Source: Lachancea thermotolerans CBS 6340
Taxonomy: Eukaryota > Ascomycota > Saccharomycetes > Saccharomycetales > Saccharomycetaceae
DNA length: 64,000 bases
Direction: 5' to 3'
Assembly: GCF_000142805.1 (NCBI RefSeq)
Contig: NC_013083.1
Location: 496,001-560,000 of the forward strand
Each line of letters starts with the position of its first letter. The first letter of the stretch is position 1. Positions 33,049 to 43,135 of this stretch are shown here, piece after piece. A model generated the notes under the pieces. That model searched no databases. It worked only from the letters and a program-made list of their open reading frames with translations, and had not been told where the DNA came from. Both the position numbers and the translations under genes were made by a program.

Positions 33049-34733
33049 AGAAAAAAGGACAAGATTATTATTTGTATTCAAAACGGTTTTACAGAACCAT
33101 CTTTTCCGCAGCAGACGGTTGCATTAGGGGGCTTTAATGCGGGTTTCTCACCTTCCTCCCCCATCAAACTCATAACGGAAACTCTTTCCTTGAAGTCAGT
33201 TTCATTCTCTAACCCTTTCTGATCCCTCGGACTTCTTCAACCATCAACTACGGATAATGGGAGAGAGTGTACTCCTTCTTTTAAATTGGGAAAAAGCCAT
33301 TTCTTACATTATTGCCAGGCAGCTTCGACCGGTTTGGCGACACACGTTAACTTTGCTTATGTTTCTTACTCGAATTTTTCAGACCAGTTATCCTTGCAAA
33401 AGATGACTATCCTAGACACAATAACTACATTGATACAAAAACAGTAGACTACTTTGAACGCCTTCATTTTTAGACCGTTGGAAAGCGCCATAACGCACTA
33501 GAACATATAACAATACGTTCGCTTTTCTTGCAAGGTTCCCACAATAGAAGTTCATAAGCTGGCGCTGCAATTTTGTTTCTTCAACCATTGCAGCAGCTCA
33601 ACCAGGAGACTTTATAAATACAATGTTTCATGCTGACATATTCCTTTATCATATTCAAAGCTTTGAAGAGCTACATAGAACTAAGGATGGACTTGAAATT
33701 GAATTACTGAGGGAAAGGTATCGTTGTACTGCCATTCATTCGAAGCTTGCTCGCGTTTTTGAATTTTGGAAGAAAGAAACGCAGGCCTGGGTTCAAACTG
33801 AGCAACTATCCATTTGATATCCAAAGTTTGCATTTTGCCAAATTTGGTTTAATTATTTGCTTCACTAGGGGTTTGATTCTTAAGTTATTATAGCCAATAG
33901 CCTAACTGTCCCAATTTATATACTACTATTCCATTTTATACTTCGCTTACTCTGATTTAAGCACAGAGGCTTGAGCACAAGCTTTATTCACTCTAAAACT
34001 TGTAATTTCATTAATCTCCATGAAAAAAGCTTATTCGTATATGGTTTTCATGCGCTGGTCCTCGGCTGGTTACACAAGGACTATGGAATGTTTCTCAGCA
34101 AACCTCCCCCGCATTTAAGAGCGTCTTACCATAGTTTAGATGATTTAGACAGCGCAAAAGAGGAATTATTTATTGAAAATACATCATATTGGCGTTTTGG
34201 TAGCTCTTGAAGGCAAGTTGCTGTTGTAATCTATTTCTTTTAATTGCCATAAGCCCCAACTATCAATAACACTAAATCACATCATAAAACTCAGGATATA
34301 ACATTCAACATATCAAAGTTCAGGAGTAGAGACCTACGTATCTCATTTTCTTAAATTAGGAGATACGATATGTAGCGCTACTCCAGCATGATAAGGGCTT
34401 GATCTCCAGCACATTTGGTCTTTGCGCGATTGACACGGAAGAGAAGCTGAGCACGCGATATGAAGCTGTACTCTGTTTTAAGTGATACCGTCAAGTCGCG
34501 TGTTCGCTGGGAAAATCAAGCAGGTATTGCGAAACTGGCACCTTTTATGTCAACTTTAAAACTTTGTCTCGATAATTTGAAAGTAGCGATCTTAATTTCT
34601 ATACATCCCAATATTGCAGGAAGCACTTTTATGAGGGGAGCGCGAATGAAATGATTTTGGTACTGGTCGCGATAAGTATGCATTAACGTCTATCAGAAGA
34701 GCCTTTATCTGTAATCACAACACCTTAAGGTCG
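33049..34733. other. Long convergent intergenic region MRX10-RRP45 (place of PHM6 in S. cerevisiae)
   Basis: Two genes converge here across 1685 bases, which is long for this compact window. S. cerevisiae has PHM6 (YDR281C) in this place, and a plus-strand orientation would be expected here. A 64-codon frame starts with ATG at 33623 and contains a well-formed helix (EELHRTKDGLEIELLRE), and another frame of the same phase ends at 34210. A TTTATAAATA box lies at 33611-33620 and a weak Pho4-like CACGTT at 33343-33348. A hairpin with 8-bp arms is at 34337-34367. None of this is enough to call a gene firmly. Confidence 0.4.
33623..33817 (+). CDS. Possible small protein gene, unknown function
   Basis: A 64-codon ATG frame. 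The sequence is protein-like: HIQSFEELHRTKDGLEIELL then SKLARVFEFWKKETQ, with amphipathic helical patterns. I recognise no family. A TATA-like box ends only two bases before the ATG, which is too close for a normal promoter and argues against this exact start. It could be a PHM6/SPL2-type small phosphate-regulon protein by location. A splice from GTATCG (33718) to an acceptor ending at 33966 would keep phase and extend it to 34210, but no good branch site is seen. Confidence 0.25.
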   Translation: MFHADIFLYHIQSFEELHRTKDGLEIELLRERYRCTAIHSKLARVFEFWKKETQAWVQTEQLSI

Positions 34734-35651
34734 TTAAGACTCTCTTGCATTCTCGGAGCTGAGAATTGCAGCGTATTGATTCCTAGCTGTAGCATCCGCC
34801 TTCAAGACGTTGTTTATCTGGTCTGTAATCGCTTCAGTAATTTTGTAAGCCTTGTGGCAGCATTCCATCAGAGTTAAAGCATCCATAGGTAGCCCACCTG
34901 CTTTCGAGACCTGGACCACCTCTCTGTTTTTATTAAGTGTAACCGTAAGTGTACCGTCTCTCAAGAGTTCCTCCTTCAAAGTTGCGTCAATGATGCAAAT
35001 TTCACTGTTAGACTCACCCTTTATGTTTTCCTCTGCATCTTCGGGGTTAAAAAAGGAGAATGAAACACAGATAGGTACGTGTAATACCCCCAAAGGTACG
35101 GGTTCCCTTTCGTCAACTGGGTGGATTGTTACTTGTTCTCCTGAAACCGACACATCAGGCTTTTTGAAGTGCAGCAAACCAACCATCACGGCTATGCAAC
35201 TAGCGTCTATGAAGCCACCGTCGCAGTTAAGAAAATGCACATCTGCTCTCACAGCCCAACATTTACTGCCTGCCACAATACAAAGGCCTTCAACGTCCAA
35301 TGCACCTGATCTCCGAACAGCTTTTTCAATGATCCGTGAACACAATACTTCGTCCTCTCCCGTGTTGTTTCCGTTTTCAAATTGCGGGCCCGCCATTGGG
35401 GACGTTTCTGTCGAAATGAAGAATAAGCCCTCGAAGGGGCGATCTTCGTAAGGCTGCGTAATTGTGCAGCTTATGCGGCAATGAACTTTGGTCTTACCCA
35501 TCGTCACAGTGACATCTCCATAGTCGTCGCCAAGCTCTATTTCTACACTGCGAAATTCGTCAAATTTTCGAGAGTCAAGTCTCAGGTTCTGTCGCAGGCA
35601 CTCAATCACGAATTTTGACTCAGCAGCTGGTATCTCAACTTCCTTGGCCAT
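34734..35651 (-). CDS. RRP45: Exosome core subunit Rrp45 (RNase PH-like)
   Basis: A 305-residue protein, the same length as S. cerevisiae Rrp45 (YDR280W). The RNase PH fold is seen in LRQNLRLDSRKFDEFRSVEI, GKTKVHCRISCTITQP and AVRADVHFLNCDGGFIDASC. It is part of the nine-subunit catalytically inert ring of the RNA exosome, acting in nucleus and cytoplasm on rRNA, snoRNA and mRNA. The family has lost phosphorolytic activity in yeast. Confidence 0.95.
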   Translation of the reverse strand: MAKEVEIPAAESKFVIECLRQNLRLDSRKFDEFRSVEIELGDDYGDVTVTMGKTKVHCRISCTITQPYEDRPFEGLFFISTETSPMAGPQFENGNNTGEDEVLCSRIIEKAVRRSGALDVEGLCIVAGSKCWAVRADVHFLNCDGGFIDASCIAVMVGLLHFKKPDVSVSGEQVTIHPVDEREPVPLGVLHVPICVSFSFFNPEDAEENIKGESNSEICIIDATLKEELLRDGTLTVTLNKNREVVQVSKAGGLPMDALTLMECCHKAYKITEAITDQINNVLKADATARNQYAAILSSENARES

Positions 35652-36419
35652 TTTACTGTCGCTGGGTTAGATGAGTTGGTCGGAATGAACCTTATTGATC
35701 TTTCAGTAAGAAGTGCATCTTTTCATTTGTACAGACGTCGCCTAAATTTTTAGCTTCCGTCTAAAAGTATCTTACAACTATTAAGCAAGTCATTCATTAA
35801 TAAAGTGATAAAGATGCTCAGACACGCGCGATGGAGCTAACAATCTGGGCAACTCTAGTGCGAACGGTAATATACAAGACCTGAGAAAACAGTAAATACT
35901 TTTTCAGTTAAGTTTATCGGAGATTTGGGCTTTAGGACAAACGAGAGTTCGTCATCTCCAAGGAATTTAAGCTTACCAAAATAATGACCGCGAGCGTATT
36001 CATTTGAATCGAAAAACTGCGACAAAATCTATACGGCTCAAAAAATCAGCACAAAGCATAATCAAAGTGTGTTTTTGTGCAGACCCAAAATCTCTATGCT
36101 GAGCGTGTGACACCCAAGAGAGTCGATACCAAGAAAACAACGAATGGACGACCGTAAAATCAATAATTTAAGAGTGCCTAATTGGTTTCTTTGTGTTGCA
36201 GAGAAGAACCGCAGGCCTTGGTTGCTGTACATATAACATTGGCATCTGAAAACTCCAGCGCTCCTGCGCTTCGAGGTCGTCAAATCTTGGCACGCATTCC
36301 CTTCATTGTTAGTTATGCAGTAACTTGGACCTTATGCCTATTTTAGCGTGATAGCTCGAGGGCCAGTTTTATTATAAGGTCTTTCAAAAGACTTTGCGTT
36401 ATTTTGCAGTCGCCTTTTC
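35652..36419. other. Intergenic RRP45-RNH202
   Basis: This 768-base stretch holds the RRP45 promoter and the RNH202 3' flank. A 73-codon minus-strand frame at 36062-36283 starts with TTG and resembles nothing known. I see no RNA gene. Confidence 0.5.
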
Positions 36420-37409
36420 TCACTTTTTCTTCGAGAAAAACCCATCAATTGCTCCTTTTGAAACCTTAGTGACCTTTTTAGTAACAACTGGCCTCTTGGT
36501 AACCAATGCTTTTTTCTTTGTGTTACCATTTCCCATGCCAACCTTCATTGCTGCATTAATTTGGAGCTGTTGCTCTCTTTCTTTGACTGCTTGATCTTGT
36601 AGATATTTACGATATTCCTGGAAGGCTTTTGCAAAATTCACTTCCTCATCGGAATACTGAATTAAGTTTTGGTATGCAGGCTGGGGCACGAGTGAAATAA
36701 GAATGTTACAGGCAAAAACAAGCTTCGCATGCCCTGCGACTTGCTCTGGAAGGTCCTTTTGCAAGGGTATGCTGGCAGGCAGAGATCTCGAGACCTTAAC
36801 GGCCTTGTTTGCTAGCCATTTTGTTATCTTCGAAGGTGTCATTTTGTAGTAAGTATCGCCACCTTCCTCTATTGTGTCACACAACTGCTGCAGAGAGTTC
36901 TGCAGTATTCTGGTGGGTATATTAGACCATCCTTTGTCGTGATTGTCGATCAAAGTTTCATGTAAATCCCTCGTCATGAGAAAGCGGCTTTCCAATTCCA
37001 ATTCATTGAATTGTCGAGGTTCCTGCTGGTATTCGTTTTCATCTTGTGATTTGGCTTTTGAGAAAAGCGCTCCGCACAAACTAAAGCAGAGGTCATACTT
37101 TGTAGTAAATTCGAAATACCCATCTTCCAAGAGCCACCCGTCCCTGCGTTCATCAGCGTTTGTCAGAATTCCAGATTTTAGTGGTTTGGAATCTGAGCAG
37201 TAATGGTACTTCTCATTTGAAGCGTCCCGGGTCTTGTTGTACGCGCAACCCTTGCTAAACATTTGTCTTTTGATCTGATAAATCTTGTCATCAGAGCAAA
37301 ACAGTCTTAACTTCGACTTGGAATTGATATTTGTACTATGCGGTAGCTCGAAAATGTGCAACTCCTCACAATTGCATTCCTTTGAGAGGGCAATGATTCG
37401 TTTGGACAT
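36420..37409 (-). CDS. RNH202: RNase H2 subunit B (Rnh202)
   Basis: A 329-residue protein (S. cerevisiae YDR279W, 350). The N-terminal triple-barrel region that binds the C subunit reads LHIFELPHSTNINSKSKL, and a conserved helical stretch follows (LITKWL-like SKITKWLANKA). The C-terminus ends in a motif resembling a PCNA-interacting box, AIDGFFSKKK, preceded by basic residues. RNase H2 removes ribonucleotides from DNA and degrades RNA-DNA hybrids. The C-terminal PIP-like box is expected in this subunit and recruits the enzyme to PCNA. Confidence 0.93.
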   Translation of the reverse strand: MSKRIIALSKECNCEELHIFELPHSTNINSKSKLRLFCSDDKIYQIKRQMFSKGCAYNKTRDASNEKYHYCSDSKPLKSGILTNADERRDGWLLEDGYFEFTTKYDLCFSLCGALFSKAKSQDENEYQQEPRQFNELELESRFLMTRDLHETLIDNHDKGWSNIPTRILQNSLQQLCDTIEEGGDTYYKMTPSKITKWLANKAVKVSRSLPASIPLQKDLPEQVAGHAKLVFACNILISLVPQPAYQNLIQYSDEEVNFAKAFQEYRKYLQDQAVKEREQQLQINAAMKVGMGNGNTKKKALVTKRPVVTKKVTKVSKGAIDGFFSKKK

Positions 37410-37754
37410 TGTTTGTATGGTCGTCGTTCCTCTCTTCGTCCTTCGATGAGAAGTTAGAACTACTTTTCGCGTTCATATAAAATGAGTTGAAGAAATAACC
37501 TTCGGTTTCGAAGCGACACCTTTAATGAGGCATTCTATTGAGGTTTAAGCGCCAAGAGGAGACGCCCATCAGACGAAGCGAGAAATTGAAAAGGTGCTCG
37601 ATTAAAATTGTGTCGCGCTGGAACTGATTTACCTATCTTCAAACTATTGTATTGGAGACGAAGCTTCGTATAAGTGAAAACATCGATTACTATAAGAGTT
37701 AACGTTTTTCATCTTTCCCGCAGGACACAGCTAGCCTGAAATACCCCTTTTACA
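37410..37754. promoter_or_regulatory. Divergent promoter RNH202/YHR045W with SBF-like site
   Basis: TTTCGCG at 37465-37471 is the reverse of CGCGAAA, the SCB element bound by Swi4-Swi6, 56 bases upstream of the RNH202 ATG. No gene lies in this stretch. Confidence 0.4.
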
Positions 37755-39428
37755 ATGCTGTATGTCAGTTTGAAGCTTATTACCACAATTTCTCTCGTCG
37801 TGGTAGCTTCCGTATGGTTCGGAAGTAAGCTAGTCATCAACTCTAGGAGAGATTTGCATCCCATTGCATTGAATGGACAAGCCAATGTCGGACCCACAAG
37901 GAAGGAAAAGGAAACCGCTGTGTATCGTAACTTTACTGTCCCACCAGGATTTCCTTTGAGCACCGGCCTTGGACTAAGCATGGGTTACAAGTTGAGAAAT
38001 GGCAACTTTGGAGACATATGGTCTAACATAATGAGCCTCTCGGCAGAGAACTTCGTTGAACTCTCGGGTCAAGAGTACTCAGTGAAAAAGATCAATGCAA
38101 TTTCGAAGTGTCTATCTAAATATGTTGTCCAACATAGTGAATCAGGGCGTTTGGGAATTGCAGCTCCCATTTTTGAATTGCCTGGCTTCACAATTTCAAT
38201 CGCTGGGCTCATGAGTTCTTTAAACGACGTGATCCCTGTTTTCCTATCATCTGTACCGCGTTCGAAACAAGAGCTTGATATTTTGGCCATAGACTCATGG
38301 ACTACATTTCATCAGATGAACGGTAGCCACAAATGGTACAAGATCGTTATTGTGTGTAATGATCACTCTGGACAGCCACCGCAAACCATACCTCCAAATG
38401 TCGTGACTTGGAAGGACATCGTTTCAAATCAAGAAGAAGATACAGTTTTCGAATATGAGCCTCCTAAGGACAATAGCGATGACACAAAACTTTTGGCAAT
38501 CGTTTCATCTCCATGGAACCTCAGTACCAGCTTCTCGCATATGGCTTTGGTGAGCAGCGTTTCAGCCTTTATTAAGTCTTTCCCAATGGACAACGAGCTC
38601 AGCGGCAAAGACCATTTAACTGTTGTTATTGAAGAGGCTACAAAATACTACTATCCAATTCAAGTTTGGACAAAAATTCTCACTACACTACTTCATGGGG
38701 GATCTGCTTCGCTACTATATGCCGAGCCAAAGCAGGTTGACCTTCAAAGCTGCATCAATGAAAAGACTTCTTTGCTACAAATAGATAGTAGCTCGCCACT
38801 GCTAGATTCCATTCTGCAATCCTCCACGGCAGTTCTCCAGGAACTTAAACTTTCATGGGCCTTGAGCCTTCTTAGTGAAGGAATATTCACGCCTAGTGCC
38901 CTCAGCTGTTCAGCATTTCATAACATCAGGTGTCTGTTTCTGTCAACTACAGTTCTCGACGCACGGGCTGTCACAGCAATGGAAATGCCATCGCGGAAAG
39001 TGCAAACAAAAGCAAAAAATTCACGTTCAACGCTAACACTTAATAAGTTGCGTGCTCTGATCGGATCGAGGCTAGTCGTTGAGTTGTACAGCCCGTTTAT
39101 GGTCATGGGTCCAATAGCTTGTACTAACTTTTTCGATTACAGAATTCTTCCAGATTCTGTAGACTCAAGGCTATCTCACTATGGTCCAATATCTACATCC
39201 TTGGAGGCAAAACTAGTTGAAGATGAACACAGGCCCGAGCTGCAGTCTTCGAAGCGTCAAGGTATGCTTTGTATACGTGGGTTTACGATCGGCAAACCGG
39301 TCGAGCCAGAGCGCTTGGAGCGCGCCCTTCAAATAGTTGAAAAGTTTGACGGAGGCGAAGGATGGATGCCAATGCTGGGAGTTTATGGTTTATTTGGAAA
39401 AGATGGGTGTTTTTATGAATTCAAGTAG
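37755..39428 (+). CDS. YHR045W homologue, degenerate acyl-CoA synthetase-like ER protein
   Basis: A 557-residue protein matching S. cerevisiae YHR045W (560, function unknown) by place and length. An N-terminal hydrophobic segment (LKLITTISLVVVASVWF) is a signal anchor. The body resembles the adenylate-forming (ANL) superfamily: RLGIAAP...GFTISIAGLMSSLNDVIPVFLS corresponds to the early substrate-channel region, and GMLCIRGFTIGKP then GEGWMPMLGVYGLFGKDGCFYEF mimics the motif that in active enzymes reads GEIxxRGP then GWFxTGDxxxxDxDGYF. The catalytic aspartate of that motif is replaced, and the C-terminal lid domain with its lysine is missing. A pseudo-enzyme is inferred. Confidence 0.8.
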   Translation: MLYVSLKLITTISLVVVASVWFGSKLVINSRRDLHPIALNGQANVGPTRKEKETAVYRNFTVPPGFPLSTGLGLSMGYKLRNGNFGDIWSNIMSLSAENFVELSGQEYSVKKINAISKCLSKYVVQHSESGRLGIAAPIFELPGFTISIAGLMSSLNDVIPVFLSSVPRSKQELDILAIDSWTTFHQMNGSHKWYKIVIVCNDHSGQPPQTIPPNVVTWKDIVSNQEEDTVFEYEPPKDNSDDTKLLAIVSSPWNLSTSFSHMALVSSVSAFIKSFPMDNELSGKDHLTVVIEEATKYYYPIQVWTKILTTLLHGGSASLLYAEPKQVDLQSCINEKTSLLQIDSSSPLLDSILQSSTAVLQELKLSWALSLLSEGIFTPSALSCSAFHNIRCLFLSTTVLDARAVTAMEMPSRKVQTKAKNSRSTLTLNKLRALIGSRLVVELYSPFMVMGPIACTNFFDYRILPDSVDSRLSHYGPISTSLEAKLVEDEHRPELQSSKRQGMLCIRGFTIGKPVEPERLERALQIVEKFDGGEGWMPMLGVYGLFGKDGCFYEFK

Positions 39429-39473
39429 ATAGGTTTGTTCGTTACACCTAGTTATGACTATTCTTACGTTCTA

Positions 39474-40352
39474 TCAGTATTTAAGGCTTCCTTTGACACA
39501 AGCCCAAAAGTCTTCGATGTATTGTTCTTGCTGTTTGGAACTTTCACAGGCACGGACTGCAAGGTATGTTCTATTGTCAACTGGCACATCCCATTCGCCT
39601 GGGTTAGCACCGACTATGCGGCCTCCGGTCTCTTTTAAAATGCACCATCCTGCGCAAACGTCCCAAGAATAGCACCCTCCATCCCAGTAGCTATCCAAGT
39701 ACCCCAGGCAGATATAGGCAAGAGTCATAGCGCTTGAGCCAAGGTTTCTAAAGCCGTGGACAAATCCTTCATCACAAGACAATAATGCCTCGTACGTCCT
39801 CATCTTGGTTTGGAAGTTCGATCCTTCCCTTGCAGAGCCGGGCTGCAATGCCACTACAGAAGTCTTTAGTGTCAACGGGCCCATTTCCTTTGTTTTCGCA
39901 CTAAAATCAAAAGTTTTACCGTTGACCCTTACGCCATTATTTTTCGAAGCAGACACAAGCAGGTCTAAGTGTGGGTTGTAGATAACCCCGACGACCGGCT
40001 CCTTATTTAACGCCAGCCCAAGTGATGTGCAGCTAAATGGAAAGTCATGCACGAAATTTGTAGTTCCGTCAATTGGATCAATGATAAATGTTGGCTCATC
40101 TGTGATTGTCGTTTCTCCCGGGACAAAACTCTCTTCGCCGACAAACTTGAAGTCTGGGTACTTTTCTTTGACGTTGGTCCATATCAGTTTCTCCACCTGC
40201 TTATCGATCGCAGTGACTATGTCGACTGCGCGAGAGCCACTCTTCGCATCGTAAACATGTTGAGTTCCGGATTTTGCCTTAATTATCGGTCCTACCTTTT
40301 CTTTAGCAAGGGAGCAAAGATAGTCTTCGATTGACCTTAAATCTAGCGACAT
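39474..40352 (-). CDS. INM1: Inositol monophosphatase (INM1-like)
   Basis: The start is the ATG at 40352 (MSLDLRSIEDYLCSLAKEKV), which matches the S. cerevisiae Inm1 start and gives 292 residues (295 in YHR046C). Metal sites GEESF, DPIDGTTNF and WDVCAGWC are intact, and HGFRNLGSSAMTLAYI is close to Inm1. It dephosphorylates inositol monophosphate in the cytosol. The gene converges on the YHR045W homologue (45 bases between stops) and is next to AAP1, as in S. cerevisiae. Confidence 0.94.
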   Translation of the reverse strand: MSLDLRSIEDYLCSLAKEKVGPIIKAKSGTQHVYDAKSGSRAVDIVTAIDKQVEKLIWTNVKEKYPDFKFVGEESFVPGETTITDEPTFIIDPIDGTTNFVHDFPFSCTSLGLALNKEPVVGVIYNPHLDLLVSASKNNGVRVNGKTFDFSAKTKEMGPLTLKTSVVALQPGSAREGSNFQTKMRTYEALLSCDEGFVHGFRNLGSSAMTLAYICLGYLDSYWDGGCYSWDVCAGWCILKETGGRIVGANPGEWDVPVDNRTYLAVRACESSKQQEQYIEDFWACVKGSLKY

Positions 40353-40546
40353 GTGTGTTGAAGTTTCTCTCTTTAACCTGGTGCTTCCAAGTAAAAACAG
40401 GGGAAGGTCTTTCAACTTAGGTATATTTATTCTTTTAGAAAACGTTTAACTCAGCTGATGGCACGTTCCGCCACCAAAAATAAGATGTGACAAAAGACAG
40501 GCTTGCAAAGGCCTCCTTTTCAACTAAGAAACTCAACGCTATAGAG

Positions 40547-43135
40547 TTATTTGTTTTTGTAGTAACCGTGCTCCTTGAGGTAACGGTTAATTGTTTCGCG
40601 GTCTCTGTTTATCCACTGAGCCTTAGAGGTGACAGTGTCTAAAGCTTGTGCCAGACCTTGGTCGAAACCTTTGGTAGACTTGTCCTTAAAAAAGCCTTTG
40701 ATTTCTTCAACAGCTTCCATAGACGTGAAACCTGATGATGAGACCTGAAGAACAGAGCCAAGCATTGATAGCCCTGGAGGCAATCTTTTGGTTAATTCGG
40801 CCCAGTTTTCTTTAATCCAAGACCACAGTGCTTTGATACCAGCAGGATGTCTTCTCAGGCCCTGCATAGGGATGTAAATGTCTTGTGCAAGGACAATTCC
40901 ATCGAACAAGTAGCCCAGGGTTCTCTTGATAAGTTGAGGATCTTCAAAGCGCCCCAAGCATCTTAGAGCGGATATTTTTTCGTCCGTAGATGATGGGTTC
41001 TTGTAAATGTGGTACAGTTTCTCATAGTATTTCAAACCTCCTTTTTGAGCGGCGACGTTGAAAACTACCGGCTTCAAAAGGGCGGGAATTGCATTCTTGT
41101 CGCCCGATGAGTATTTGTCGAACATTTCGAGGGCAGCTTCGACAACAGCAGAGTCCTTGGCAGAGCAGGCTGTGCTGAAAATTTCCACCTTCATACGCTG
41201 CGTAGCAAACGAGTCTGACTTTTTGAACTCCCAGCCCAACTCACTAGCTTTGCTCGAGATGAGCTGTCTGGTAAACTCATCGAGTGCTTCGTTCACTTCT
41301 TCAGGCTCAAATATCCACGTGGCCCTCAAAGACGACAGACTATTGATCATTTGTTCCCACACAACAAACGAGGATTCACTCTTCCACTGGGAAATAAGCT
41401 CCAAGAAGTTTGTTGTGGAGGTGTATCCCGATGTAGACAGGGCCTTCGCATCCGCTACCAGGCCTGTACGGTCCTCGACTGATAGTAAGTCCGCCTGCTT
41501 GCCCAGTTTGGCCCACCTTTCATCTGAGTAAGAGGTGATGAATAGGCCTGCTTGATCAGCGTTGACCTTGAAGAAATCAGTGTCCTTCAGAGTAACCTCC
41601 TTTGATCTTTGGTCTAAGGCTAAGGAGTGGTCAACGCCGTTTTCGCCTTTCAGCGCCAAGAAAACAGGGTATATAGTCTTATCCTCTTCAGGCTTGACAT
41701 CTTTGGTGGTCAGGTAACGATTCTGGGTGAAGGTTAGCTTCTCTCCTTCTTCTGCGACAGTTACAACAGGGAAGCCAACTTTTTTGGTCCAGATGTTCAT
41801 AACTTGACGGACGTCTTTGCCAGAGGCAGCCGCCAGAGCGTCCCAAAGGTCGTCGGTCTTGGCGTTGCCGTACTTGAACTTGTTCAGGTATTGAGAGACA
41901 CCCTTGATAAACACGTCCTCGCCCAACCACTTCGATATCATTCTCAGAAGCGAGGAACCCTTAGAGTAAGAGATCGCATCGAAAATTTGGTTGATTTCGT
42001 CAGCTCTTTTGACTGGCACTTCAATTGGATGCGAGGATCTCAAGGAGTCCAGCATCAGAGCTGATTGCAAGTTGTCAGAAACATACTGCTCCCACACCTT
42101 CCACTCGGGCTCGAATTCATTGCAAGAATACCACGACATCCAGGTAGCGAACCCCTCATTCAGCCACAAGCCTTCCCACCAGTCCATAGTAACAAGGTTA
42201 CCAAACCATTGGTGAGCCAACTCATGCTGAACAACTTCGGCAACTCTCTGAACCCTTTGCAAGGTCGAGTTTTCGCGGTCAAGCAGCAAGTCAACGACTC
42301 TGTATGTGACAAGTCCCCAGTTCTCCATGGCACCAGCGCTGAATTCGTGAACAGCCACGTTGTCCATTTTTGGGAGAGGGTATTTGATACCGAAGGTTTT
42401 CTCGAAGAAGGCCAAGGTCTTGGCAGTGAGGTCCGCCGCAAACTGACCGTGTTTTTCGTCGCCAGGGGTGGCGTACACTCTGACAGGGATACGGAAGTCG
42501 TTGTTTTCAACGTAGTTTAGCTCTGCGACAATGAACGCTACAAGGTATGTGGACATTTTAGGGGTCGTGTTGAAGAGGGTGTACTTCTTGCCGTCCTTTA
42601 CAGACTCTGACTTCACGTCCATGTTTGACAGGTGAGTGAACTTCGGATCCGACACTAGGGTGATGGCGTAAGTGGCCTTGAGGTTAGGTTCATCGAAACA
42701 TGGAAAGGCTCTTCTGGCGTCAGTTGGCTCCATCTGAGTGGTGGCCATGTACTTTGTGGCGCCTGTGGCCTTGTCGGTGTACTTGGCGCGGTAGAACCCG
42801 GCCATGTTGTCATTGAGTGAGCCTGTGAAGGCAAGGTCTAGCGTGACCTGAGACTGGCCCTCGAAAACACCTTTTGGGAAAATGATGGTGGTCACCTGGC
42901 TCTCGGAGTCGGCCTCCCACTCGACCGCCTCGCGGTCGCCGATTCTGGCAGAGTGGATGTCAATCTCGACGGTGTTCAGTTGCACGCGGTGCTGCTTTCC
43001 ATCGTTGACCGTCAGGTCAATCTTCACGCGGCCATCGAACTTGAATGTCTCGAAATTGGGCTCCACTGTCAGGTCGTAGTGCACAGGGGTCACGTACGTG
43101 GGCAAAACTTCGCGGTCAGGGGTTTCGCTGCTCAT
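40547..43135 (-). CDS. AAP1: M1 zinc aminopeptidase (Aap1)
   Basis: An 862-residue M1 metallopeptidase (S. cerevisiae Aap1, YHR047C, 856). The substrate-anchoring GAMEN motif is at 268-272; the zinc site is HELAH (H304, E305, H308) with the third ligand E327 in WLNEGF. The C-terminal ERAP1-like helical domain follows. It trims N-terminal residues from peptides and is linked to glycogen accumulation in S. cerevisiae. Ape2 is the close paralogue; synteny supports Aap1. The coding strand has more G and C than the genes on the left. Confidence 0.95.
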   Translation of the reverse strand: MSSETPDREVLPTYVTPVHYDLTVEPNFETFKFDGRVKIDLTVNDGKQHRVQLNTVEIDIHSARIGDREAVEWEADSESQVTTIIFPKGVFEGQSQVTLDLAFTGSLNDNMAGFYRAKYTDKATGATKYMATTQMEPTDARRAFPCFDEPNLKATYAITLVSDPKFTHLSNMDVKSESVKDGKKYTLFNTTPKMSTYLVAFIVAELNYVENNDFRIPVRVYATPGDEKHGQFAADLTAKTLAFFEKTFGIKYPLPKMDNVAVHEFSAGAMENWGLVTYRVVDLLLDRENSTLQRVQRVAEVVQHELAHQWFGNLVTMDWWEGLWLNEGFATWMSWYSCNEFEPEWKVWEQYVSDNLQSALMLDSLRSSHPIEVPVKRADEINQIFDAISYSKGSSLLRMISKWLGEDVFIKGVSQYLNKFKYGNAKTDDLWDALAAASGKDVRQVMNIWTKKVGFPVVTVAEEGEKLTFTQNRYLTTKDVKPEEDKTIYPVFLALKGENGVDHSLALDQRSKEVTLKDTDFFKVNADQAGLFITSYSDERWAKLGKQADLLSVEDRTGLVADAKALSTSGYTSTTNFLELISQWKSESSFVVWEQMINSLSSLRATWIFEPEEVNEALDEFTRQLISSKASELGWEFKKSDSFATQRMKVEIFSTACSAKDSAVVEAALEMFDKYSSGDKNAIPALLKPVVFNVAAQKGGLKYYEKLYHIYKNPSSTDEKISALRCLGRFEDPQLIKRTLGYLFDGIVLAQDIYIPMQGLRRHPAGIKALWSWIKENWAELTKRLPPGLSMLGSVLQVSSSGFTSMEAVEEIKGFFKDKSTKGFDQGLAQALDTVTSKAQWINRDRETINRYLKEHGYYKNK

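Noticed and set aside
34460-34654. A 64-codon frame before the RRP45 stop.
   Set aside because: It has no family likeness and no promoter or codon pattern to support it.
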